64,000 nt of DNA from Paeniglutamicibacter kerguelensis (GTDB lineage: Bacteria > Actinomycetota > Actinomycetes > Actinomycetales > Micrococcaceae), in contig NZ_JAGIOF010000001.1 in NCBI RefSeq assembly GCF_017876535.1, forward strand, positions 496,001 to 560,000. The letters are read 5' to 3'. The translations under genes were made by a program, and so were the position numbers. Of the stretch, positions 57,521 through 64,000 are shown one piece after another (the first letter of the stretch is position 1; each line of letters starts with the position of its first letter). The notes under the pieces were generated by a model. The model did no database searches. It was given only the letters and a program-made list of their open reading frames with translations, and was not told where the DNA came from.

Positions 57521-58453
57521 TTGGAACGATCCGTCACAGCAATAAGATATGTTTCATCCCCGAGATCCCCGATTTGCAAAGTAACCGGCAGATCGAGGTC
57601 TCGGCATCTCCACTTCGACTGAGTGGGCTCGACTAATCGACATTTTCGGTTCGATTATTTAGATAAAGTCGCCGATGGTTGTCCAGCCCCTCAAGTGGCA
57701 CGGCAACCATTTCGCCCACCAGTCTGACACCGGACATGCGGGGATTCAAGACTTCCGCGTGCCACAGCAAAAATGTATGCGAAATCTTGACCTTAGCCGG
57801 CCAGACCCGACGACGCCGGGTTCCTTGGGTGTGCTAGGATCCGATGCACTGCGATGGGTGGTCGGAATCAGCCATTGGAAATGTTTCTGCATTGAAACCC
57901 GACCTTGAAGTGGACGCAGCAAGAAGGTTTCCGCTGTTTGGCCAATTTGAAATCCGGGTAAGCGGCCGCACTTCGAGTTGGAGAGACCCGATTCTCCGAC
58001 CATCGGACCGTTACTCCTCAACGGCAAAGGCTCACGGGAACATCAATCCTATTAAGAATCTTGGCACTGAAATCAGCCTTAGCCGCACGAAATGTAACGA
58101 TGAAGTTATCCATTCCCGGTCAAACGGGTATGCAGGGTGCTGCATCCTGGCGCGAGGATTCATTTGCAGAAGAATTCAGTAGGCCGGAGCCTATTTATAG
58201 GCGTTTCGGCCGGCAATGCCGCCAACAAATGTCGTTCCAAGTGGCCTCGATACCAACCGCGAGAGACCGCGGGGAATGGTTCCGGCGACTCATGGCGCCG
58301 GAACCATTACCGCGAATCACCGATATCGAGTGCGGTATGGGTACGCTCGACATGTCTGTGCGCGATGGGTTCCACACACTGTTCTTGCCGGCCAGCCCCC
58401 GCACAACAGGAAACAGATCCGCATAAGTAATATTTCGATCCCAGGAGCATCAC
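57521..58453. other. 933-base gene-poor region between divergent genes
   Basis: No convincing gene. By hand count bases 57541-57600 are 28 of 60 GC, against 46 of 60 in a ligA stretch (49021-49080). Short frames give unfamiliar peptides. It holds one large hairpin (58268-58314) and presumably the promoters of the aspartate kinase and the phosphatase gene. Confidence 0.55.
58268..58314. promoter_or_regulatory. Large hairpin upstream of the inositol-phosphatase-like gene
   Basis: 13 bp (58275-58287 with 58296-58308) plus 5 bp (CGCGG with CCGCG) around an 8-base loop, with no T-run. It lies 140-190 bases before the start and may be a leader structure or protein-binding site. Confidence 0.5.
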
Positions 58454-59353
58454 ATGAACCAGCACCCAAAGCACCTGCACCCGGCAAATGCCGGGGAGGC
58501 GGCGGCGCCGCTCGAAGACGCGGACCTGCCGACCCACTTGCTCGGAATCGCCCGTGAGGCAGCCGCTGCGGGTGCTGCGGTGCTGGCCGAGCGCGGTCGG
58601 TCCAGGGTCGCCGCCGACACCAAGAGTGCCGCGGGGGACTGGGTGACCGACTTTGACCGGCGGGCGGAAACTGCTGTACGCGATGTCATCGCCGCTGCCC
58701 GACCCAACGACTCGATCACCGGGGAAGAATATGGCCGTACCGTCCCGCAGTTGCCATCGGGCTACCGCTGGTCAATCGACCCCCTGGACGGAACCGCGAA
58801 CTTTGTCCGCGGCATTGTGTATTACTGCACCTCGGTGGCTGTCTACGGCCCGGACCATGGAGCTCCGGGGACCGGGCGCTGGCTGGCTGCGGCCATCAAC
58901 GCCCCGGCCCTGGGCACCGAATACTATGCCGCGGCAGGCTCCGGGGCCTGGCTGGCCGAATCGAACCATGGCGTCCGTGCCGGTGGGCAGCCGACTGCTG
59001 AACCGCGGCCGGTGATGCGGTTGCACGGCGGCGACAAGGAGGAAGCCGGCCGGTTGCTGGCCACAGGTTTCGGCTACGACGAGGACCGCCGGCAGTTCCA
59101 GGTGGGCGCGCTGTTGGGGCTCATGCCGGGATTCGCGAATGTACGGCGGTTGGGATCGGCGGCGCTGGACCTGTGTTTGGTGGCCGATGGCACGCTGGAC
59201 GCCTATGCGGAGTACGGCACGCAGGAATTCGACTGGGCGGCGGGCGCACTGATCGCCGAGGAGGCCGGAATTCCGGTGCTGCGGCCTGCCAGAGAACCGG
59301 GTTGGCAGGCCGCCGGGCATTTTGACTTCACGGCGCTGCCCGCGGCCGAATAA
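58454..59353 (+). CDS. Inositol-monophosphatase-family protein
   Basis: 299 residues of the Mg-dependent, lithium-sensitive phosphatase fold. Metal motifs are TDFDRRAE, the Glu pair in ITGEEYGR, SIDPLDGTANFVRG, and the C-terminal EFDWAAGALIAEEAG. All catalytic acids are present. Such enzymes act on inositol-1-phosphate, fructose-1,6-bisphosphate, histidinol phosphate or PAP; which one is not decidable here. The N-terminus has about 25 extra residues. ATG 58454 follows an AGGAG 7-8 bases upstream (CCAGGAGCATCAC). Confidence 0.92.
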   Translation: MNQHPKHLHPANAGEAAAPLEDADLPTHLLGIAREAAAAGAAVLAERGRSRVAADTKSAAGDWVTDFDRRAETAVRDVIAAARPNDSITGEEYGRTVPQLPSGYRWSIDPLDGTANFVRGIVYYCTSVAVYGPDHGAPGTGRWLAAAINAPALGTEYYAAAGSGAWLAESNHGVRAGGQPTAEPRPVMRLHGGDKEEAGRLLATGFGYDEDRRQFQVGALLGLMPGFANVRRLGSAALDLCLVADGTLDAYAEYGTQEFDWAAGALIAEEAGIPVLRPAREPGWQAAGHFDFTALPAAE

Positions 59354-59363
59354 CCGTTGACAT

Positions 59364-59417
59364 GCAAGGAGCCTCTTGCCCACGGTGGAAATCCAGCGTG
59401 GGCAAGAGGCTCCTTGC
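59364..59417. terminator. 20-bp hairpin between the phosphatase gene and nagB
   Basis: 59364-59383 pairs perfectly with 59398-59417 around a 14-base loop between convergent genes. T-runs are poor on both sides, but the position suits a bidirectional terminator. Confidence 0.7.
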
Positions 59418-59454
59418 CGTCACCCGGTCCCGGCCAGGGCCGGAGCCGGCGGTG

Positions 59455-60246
59455 CTAGATGCCGAACTGGAGTCCCGCGGCGGCATCGTCATAGTAGGCA
59501 CGGTTCTTCAGGCGCGAGGCGGCAGCCTCGTCGAGCACCACCACGGCATCCGGGTGGAGCTGGAGCACCGAGCCCGGGCACGAGGCGGACAGCGGACCCT
59601 CGACGGCCGCGGCAATCGCCTCGGCCTTGTGGCTGCCGGTGGCGATGAGTACCAGACGGCCGGCTTCCTGCACGGTGCCCAGGCCCTGGGTCACGCAGTG
59701 GGTCGGGACCTGGTCCAGGCCGTCGAAGAAGCGCGCGTTGTCCTCGCGGGTCTGCGAGGCCAGGCGCTTGATGCGGGTGCGGCTGCGCAGCGAGGAGGCC
59801 GGCTCGTTGAAGCCCAGGTGCCCGTTGGCGCCGATGCCCAGGATCTGCACGTCGACCCCGCCGGCGGCCTTGATCGCCTCGTCGTAGGCGGCTGCCTGCT
59901 CGGCGATCTGCGCAACGGTTTCCCCGTTGCCGTTGGGCACGTTCAGCCCGGACTCGGGCAGGCCGATCACGTTGCAGACCTCGCGGATCAGCGTCTGGCG
60001 GTAGGACTGCTCGTGCGTGTCATCCAGGCCCACGTACTCATCGAGCGCGAAGCCCCGGGCGGCGGAGAAATCGACCTCCCCGCGCTGCGCAGCGGCGGCC
60101 AGTTCGGCATAGAGCCCCAGCGGCGACGACCCGGTGGCCAGGCCCAGCACCGGGTTCCCCGTGCCGTAGGCCCGCAAACCATCGAGCACTGCCGATGCGG
60201 CAAACGCCGCAGCTTCCTCGGGGGTATCGACGATCAAAACTTCCAT
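59455..60246 (-). CDS. nagB: Glucosamine-6-phosphate deaminase
   Basis: Converts glucosamine-6-phosphate to fructose-6-phosphate and ammonia. 263 residues from the ATG at 60246 with AAGGA upstream; the longer frame is not family-like. Motifs: VLGLATGSSPLGLYAEL, FALDEYVGLDDTHEQSYRQTL, ILGIGANGHLGFNEPAS (active-site His), LIATGSHKAEAI and the catalytic ALDEYVGL Asp. Last gene of the minus-strand amino-sugar operon; 19 bases from the ROK kinase gene. Confidence 0.97.
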   Translation of the reverse strand: MEVLIVDTPEEAAAFAASAVLDGLRAYGTGNPVLGLATGSSPLGLYAELAAAAQRGEVDFSAARGFALDEYVGLDDTHEQSYRQTLIREVCNVIGLPESGLNVPNGNGETVAQIAEQAAAYDEAIKAAGGVDVQILGIGANGHLGFNEPASSLRSRTRIKRLASQTREDNARFFDGLDQVPTHCVTQGLGTVQEAGRLVLIATGSHKAEAIAAAVEGPLSASCPGSVLQLHPDAVVVLDEAAASRLKNRAYYDDAAAGLQFGI

Positions 60247-60265
60247 GTAAACGTGTTCCTTAGTG

Positions 60266-61309
60266 CTAAAGCTGATCTCGTGCCGGCAGCAGCGCCGCAC
60301 CAAGGGCGGCGACCGGTACATCGGAGGGCAGCAGTTCAAAGCGGTCGGCCAGCTCCAACGATGCGACGAAGTCGGAGGCCGCCGCATCACGGGTCAACTC
60401 CGAGCGTATCCCGTTCTCCAGTGCGTTTCCCAACGCACACAGTCCGCCTCCGATCACGATCCGCTCGGCGCCCGTGGTGAGAACCAGCAACTGGAGGGAA
60501 ATCGCGATCCCGTGGCAGAGCACCTGCGCGGCGTGCGCGGCCACGGGGTCCCCGGACGCCGCGGCGGCAAAGGGATCGAGGCCGCGGCCCCCCGGCACCC
60601 GCCACAGCCTGTCCAGCGCCGAGCCGGAGGCCAGCGTCTCCAGACAGCCGAATTGGCCGCACTTGCACCGCGTCCCGCCGGCCACCGGAAGGTGGCCGAT
60701 TTCCCCGACGATTCCGTCACGGCCGCGTAACACTTGGCCGTCGCGAACCACCGCCGCGGCCAGGCCGGTGCCGAGGTTCAGGTACGCCAGGGTGCGGCCC
60801 TCCGCGAAAGACGAAGACGCGGCGGCGGGCGCATCCGCTGCGCCGGACCTGGCGCGCAGCAGCGCATCTGCGCCGAGCGCGGCCGCCTTCACATCGTTCT
60901 CGACGCTCACGTCCATCTCCAGCGCCTCGGAAAGTCCGCGGCGCAGGTCCATGGAGTCGACACCCAGGTTCACCGCGTGGCGGACCATGCCGCTGGCCGG
61001 ATCCACGAGCCCCGGCATGCACGCCCCGGCACGGACCGGCAGGTCGCCGCGAGTGAGTGTGGGCCTTGCGGTGGCGGTGGCGGTGTCGGGGCCGATGCTG
61101 CGGGCGGTGCCGGCGGCCGCGAACCCCGCAACCGCAAACCTTGCGGCCGAGACCTCGGCGATCGCGGCCTTGGCCAGCATCGAAGCCACCGCGACGACCT
61201 CGCCCGGGCCGTGCCCGGAGGGGGCCGTGTGCAGGGCGGCCACCGATCCGTCGTCGTGCAGGATTGCGGCGGCCGTCTTGGTGCCGCCGATGTCCAGTCC
61301 GAGCCTCAT
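60266..61309 (-). CDS. ROK-family sugar kinase (probable N-acetylglucosamine kinase)
   Basis: 347 residues from the ATG at 61309, which overlaps the nagZ stop (ATGA). N-terminal phosphate loop LGLDIGGTKTAAAIL, LNLGTGLAAAVV, and the ROK zinc site GEIGHLPVAGGTRCKCGQFGCLETLASGSAL (His plus three Cys). VENDVKAAALGADALL takes the place of the usual ENDANAAALGE catalytic region; Asp is kept. No N-terminal DNA-binding domain, so it is a kinase and not a NagC-type repressor. Between NagZ and NagB the likely substrate is free GlcNAc. Confidence 0.9.
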   Translation of the reverse strand: MRLGLDIGGTKTAAAILHDDGSVAALHTAPSGHGPGEVVAVASMLAKAAIAEVSAARFAVAGFAAAGTARSIGPDTATATARPTLTRGDLPVRAGACMPGLVDPASGMVRHAVNLGVDSMDLRRGLSEALEMDVSVENDVKAAALGADALLRARSGAADAPAAASSSFAEGRTLAYLNLGTGLAAAVVRDGQVLRGRDGIVGEIGHLPVAGGTRCKCGQFGCLETLASGSALDRLWRVPGGRGLDPFAAAASGDPVAAHAAQVLCHGIAISLQLLVLTTGAERIVIGGGLCALGNALENGIRSELTRDAAASDFVASLELADRFELLPSDVPVAALGAALLPARDQL

Positions 61310-62817
61310 GCACTCATGCCGGCGGTTGATTCGCGGGTTGCGCGCTGCGGGGCGAGCAGCCCTGCCAGCGCGGCGGAGACGGTCAGCGAGGCGCCGAAGG
61401 TGACAACGTCCGCCCCTCCGCGCGGCCAGCCGCATTCGACGACGATGACCCGTCGGCCGCCGGCCCGCAGGGAATCGGCGAGCTGCCAGATCGGGTGCCC
61501 GGCATCCAGCGCGCGGCCGACCAGGGAGATCTTCGCATGCCGGTCCACGGCGTCGAGGTCCGTGTTGGCGCCGACCGCGGCGGCGCCCCACGGAACGTGG
61601 CCCACCGCCATGTTCGCCTCGGAGTCGACCTGCACCAGCGCCGGGAGGGCCGGGTCGGCCAGCCAGGTGCGGGCGGCATCGGAGACCCCGAAGGCCGCGG
61701 TGATGGTCGCGGAGTCCGGTGCCTTCCCGGTGCCGGCAGGGGTCGCCGGCGGGTAGGCGGCGGCCAGTTCCGCGGTGCGGCGTGCGGCATCGCGCAGCCT
61801 CTCCAGCGGCAGGTCGCCCGCGCGGACCGCAGCGACAATCGTGTCGAGTATGCCCTCGTAGCGCTCGGCGGAGGTTTCCGAGCCCAGGCAGAGCAGGTCG
61901 GCGCCGGCGGCAAGTGCCCGCACGGCGGCGACCTCGATCCCGGTGATCGCGCAGGCGCCGGCCATGTCCAGCGCGTCGGTGATGATCGCGCCCTCGAAGC
62001 CCAGGCGGACGCGCAGCAGGTCGCCCAGGATAATACGCGAGAAAGTCGCGGGGTTTTCCGCATCCAGCGCCGGGACCATGATGTGGCTGGTCATGATGCT
62101 GGCGACGCCGGCGGCGATGGCCGCGGCGAAGGGCACGAGCTCGCGGTCGCGCAGCGTTTCAAGGTCCACGTCGATCGTCGGCAACGCAAGGTGCGAATCG
62201 GTGGCGGTGTCCCCGTGGCCGGGGAAGTGCTTGGCGCAGGCTGCGACGCCGGCTTCCTGCAGGCCCCTCACCCAGGCCGCGGTGTGTTCGGCGACCAGTG
62301 CGGCGTCGGCGCCGAAGCTGCGCACCCCGATCACGGGGTTCTCCGGGGTGGAGTTCACGTCGGCATCGGGGGCGAGGTTCAGGTTGAAGCCCAGCGCCGC
62401 CAGCTCGTCGGCGATCGCCGCGGCCGAGGCCGCCGTGGTCGCGGGGTCGTTGATGCGCCCGAGCACCGCGTTGCCCGGCTGGTTGGAACCGGTGAGGTAG
62501 TGCAGGCGGGTGACGTCCCCGCCCTCCTCGTCCAGGGTCAACAGGACGGTGGGCGACGCGGCGCGCAGCCGGCCCATGAGCGCGGCCAGCTGTCCCGGGG
62601 AGCTGAGGTTGGTGCCGTAGATGCACACCGAACCCAGCCCGGCACCAAGCGCGGACCCGATCCAGGCAGGCATCGTCGTGCCGGTGAAGCCGGGCATCAG
62701 GGTGCCGGCGGCGAGGGCGCGAAGCCCGGCGTCGGACATCGGCGCGGACACGGACACGGACACGGACGACGACAGCGCGTCGGCCGCGGATCCGATGGCG
62801 GGGATCGAACGGTTCAT
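61306..62817 (-). CDS. nagZ: Glycoside hydrolase family 3 beta-N-acetylhexosaminidase (NagZ-like)
   Basis: 503 residues from the ATG at 62817, which overlaps the permease stop (TGATG). GH3 motifs: LTLDEEGGDVTRL, NLNLAPDADV, the NagZ loop KHFPGHGDTATDSHLALP with its catalytic His, and the nucleophile Asp in IITDALDMAGACAI. An extra C-terminal domain of about 170 residues is present, as in longer Gram-positive NagZ proteins. No signal peptide, so it should act on imported GlcNAc disaccharides or muropeptides. The N-terminus has a Ser-Val repeat encoded by about four CGGACA units (62743-62768). Confidence 0.93.
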   Translation of the reverse strand: MNRSIPAIGSAADALSSSVSVSVSAPMSDAGLRALAAGTLMPGFTGTTMPAWIGSALGAGLGSVCIYGTNLSSPGQLAALMGRLRAASPTVLLTLDEEGGDVTRLHYLTGSNQPGNAVLGRINDPATTAASAAAIADELAALGFNLNLAPDADVNSTPENPVIGVRSFGADAALVAEHTAAWVRGLQEAGVAACAKHFPGHGDTATDSHLALPTIDVDLETLRDRELVPFAAAIAAGVASIMTSHIMVPALDAENPATFSRIILGDLLRVRLGFEGAIITDALDMAGACAITGIEVAAVRALAAGADLLCLGSETSAERYEGILDTIVAAVRAGDLPLERLRDAARRTAELAAAYPPATPAGTGKAPDSATITAAFGVSDAARTWLADPALPALVQVDSEANMAVGHVPWGAAAVGANTDLDAVDRHAKISLVGRALDAGHPIWQLADSLRAGGRRVIVVECGWPRGGADVVTFGASLTVSAALAGLLAPQRATRESTAGMSA

Positions 62818-63656
62818 CAGCCCTTCACCGCCCCGCCGACCAGGCCCGAGGACATCTTGGACTGCACGATCATGAAGAAGATGATCACCGGCACGGCAAC
62901 CATCATGGAGGCGGCCATGACCAGGCCCCAGTCGGTTTCGCGGGTCGCGGAGGCCTGCACGAATCCGCGCAGCCACAGCGGCAGCGTCTTCATCTGGTCC
63001 TCGGTCATCACCACCAGGGCGACGGTGAATTCGTTCCACGCCTGCAAGAACGCGTAGACGCCGGAGGCCACCAGCCCCGGGGCCAGCAGCGGGAAGGTGA
63101 TGCGCATGAACGCCTGGGTGCGGGAGAGGCCGTCGACCATGCCCGCCTCCTCGAGCTCGGCCGGGACGCCGGCGACAAAGCCGCGCAGCATCCAGATGGT
63201 GAACGGGATGACCGCGGCGGTGTAGAGCAGGGTCAGGCCCAGCACGTTGTTCAGCAGGCCCACGGAGCTCATCATCTTGTACTGGGCGATGAACATGCCC
63301 TCGGCCGGCAGCATCTGAATCAGCAGCATCGCCAGGATGAAGGACTTGCGGCCCTTGAACTTGAACCGGCTGATCGCCAGTGCGCCCAGGAATGCGACGA
63401 ACAGCGCCACGGCCACGGTGGTCAGCGTGACGCTCAGCGAGATGCCCAGCGCGGCGACGAACTTGCCGTCGGCGAAGACCGCCTTGAAGTTGTCGAACGA
63501 TCCGCCGAAGGGCAGGAACGTCGGGGTGGCCGACTGCAGCACCGCGTTGGGCAGGAAGGACGAGTTGAACATCCAGTAGACGGGGAAGGCCCAGGCCACG
63601 GCGACGGCGAGCGCAACGGCCGTCCAGATGCCGGACGAGATCGATTTAATCCGCAT
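62817..63656 (-). CDS. Carbohydrate ABC transporter permease (MalG-like)
   Basis: 279 residues with six hydrophobic segments and the ABC-contacting EAA loop ELEEAGMVDGLSRTQAFMRITFPLLAPGLV. Family CUT1, for oligosaccharides. It starts at ATG 63656, one base after the previous permease stop, and ends overlapping nagZ. Given nagZ-kinase-nagB downstream, the cargo is probably a GlcNAc-containing disaccharide or muropeptide. No binding-protein or ATPase gene is inside the window. Confidence 0.94.
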   Translation of the reverse strand: MRIKSISSGIWTAVALAVAVAWAFPVYWMFNSSFLPNAVLQSATPTFLPFGGSFDNFKAVFADGKFVAALGISLSVTLTTVAVALFVAFLGALAISRFKFKGRKSFILAMLLIQMLPAEGMFIAQYKMMSSVGLLNNVLGLTLLYTAAVIPFTIWMLRGFVAGVPAELEEAGMVDGLSRTQAFMRITFPLLAPGLVASGVYAFLQAWNEFTVALVVMTEDQMKTLPLWLRGFVQASATRETDWGLVMAASMMVAVPVIIFFMIVQSKMSSGLVGGAVKG

Positions 63657-63657
63657 T

Positions 63658-64000
63658 CTAGTCTTCCTCCTTCATCAGCGAGCGCACGTAGTACCAGCTG
63701 ATGGCAATGGTGATGATGAGCATCAGGATGGACACGGCGCTTGCCGCGCCGAAGTCGCCGGAGCCGACGCCCATTTGGTAGATGTAGGTGCCCAGCAGGT
63801 GGGTCTCGTTGGCCACGCCTCCGGCGTCCTGCAGCAGCTTGATCTGGGTGAACACGCGCAGGTCCCAGATCAGCTGCAGCAGCAACACGATCGAGAGCAC
63901 CGGGGTGATCAGCGGCATGATGATGTACCGGATGCGCTGCATGCCGGTGGCACCGTCCATGGCCGCGGCCTCCAGCACCTCCTCGGAGATCTGGGTCAGG
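63658..64000 (-). CDS. Carbohydrate ABC transporter permease (MalF-like), C-terminal part, cut by the window edge
   Basis: Only the last 113 codons are present; the frame is open through base 64000. The EAA loop begins LTQISEEVLEAAAMDGATGMQRIRYIIMPLITPVL, followed by two or three helices and the tail YYVRSLMKEED. Partner of the MalG-like permease, two genes of one transporter. Confidence 0.93.
   Translation of the reverse strand, partial: LTQISEEVLEAAAMDGATGMQRIRYIIMPLITPVLSIVLLLQLIWDLRVFTQIKLLQDAGGVANETHLLGTYIYQMGVGSGDFGAASAVSILMLIITIAISWYYVRSLMKEED

Noticed and set aside
57675..58430. Short plus frames in the gap before the inositol-phosphatase gene
   Set aside because: No ribosome sites, unusual amino-acid content and no recognisable similarity.
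62743..62768. Tandem CGGACA repeat as a CRISPR or regulatory repeat
   Set aside because: It lies inside nagZ, encodes a Ser-Val run and has no spacers.

Overview
The window is high-GC chromosomal DNA from an actinobacterium, most likely Micrococcaceae (Arthrobacter, Paeniglutamicibacter or a relative). This rests on protein families and gene order: tRNA-Gln/glmU/prs/rplY/pth, a DUF2505 gene next to mfd, an actinobacterial acyl-CoA carboxylase epsilon subunit, an Rv3303c-type LpdA beside punA, and many GTG/TTG starts and 4-base ATGA/GTGA overlaps. The genus call is inference; no rRNA or marker search was possible.

Layout. 1-900: wreck of a sugar acetyltransferase gene. 954-8020: housekeeping block (TetR regulator, tRNA-Gln, glmU, prs, rplY, pth, a candidate small RNA, sufS-sufU). 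8167-15057: nhaA, a DUF2505 gene, mfd, a universal stress protein, a small membrane protein. 15103-20115: nucleoside salvage set (punA, phosphohexomutase-family gene, deoC) divergent from lpdA. 20397-24007: MFS transporter, DinB-like gene and an IS150-type element sitting in the loop of a terminator. 24040-33642: acyl-CoA carboxylase alpha subunit, a three-gene membrane-protein/regulator operon, an APC permease, and a TetR-MMPL-maf operon. 33849-40447: a dicarboxylate/amino-acid symporter divergent from a large LuxR-type regulator, a 628-base gap and a DUF885 peptidase. 40616-49923: carboxylase beta and epsilon subunits, an SDR enzyme, biotin ligase, a PH-domain/class III cyclase/PP2C operon, and ligA.

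50078-57520 (minus strand) is the most interesting part. An aspartate kinase with an altered regulatory ACT site, a diaminobutyrate aminotransferase and a membrane-bound single-module peptide synthetase (A-T-TM-C1-TM-C2-TM-C3, the poly-epsilon-lysine synthetase architecture) together look like a pathway from aspartate to L-2,4-diaminobutyrate (Dab) to a cationic poly-Dab homopolymer. Base composition is lower here than in the flanking genes, and long gene-free stretches surround it, which suggests acquisition.

58454-64000: an inositol-monophosphatase-family gene, then a minus-strand amino-sugar operon (two ABC permeases, a GH3 NagZ-like hexosaminidase, a ROK kinase, nagB) that runs off the right edge.

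Regulatory signals seen by eye include an identical 15-base palindrome about 100 bp upstream of both carboxylase genes (alpha at 25.9 kb, beta/epsilon at 42.56 kb), tandem AAGTACTT palindromes before the membrane-protein/regulator operon, overlapping TGCAA/TTGCA repeats before the TetR-MMPL operon, and GTGTCCA-N5-TGGACAC before the MFS gene.
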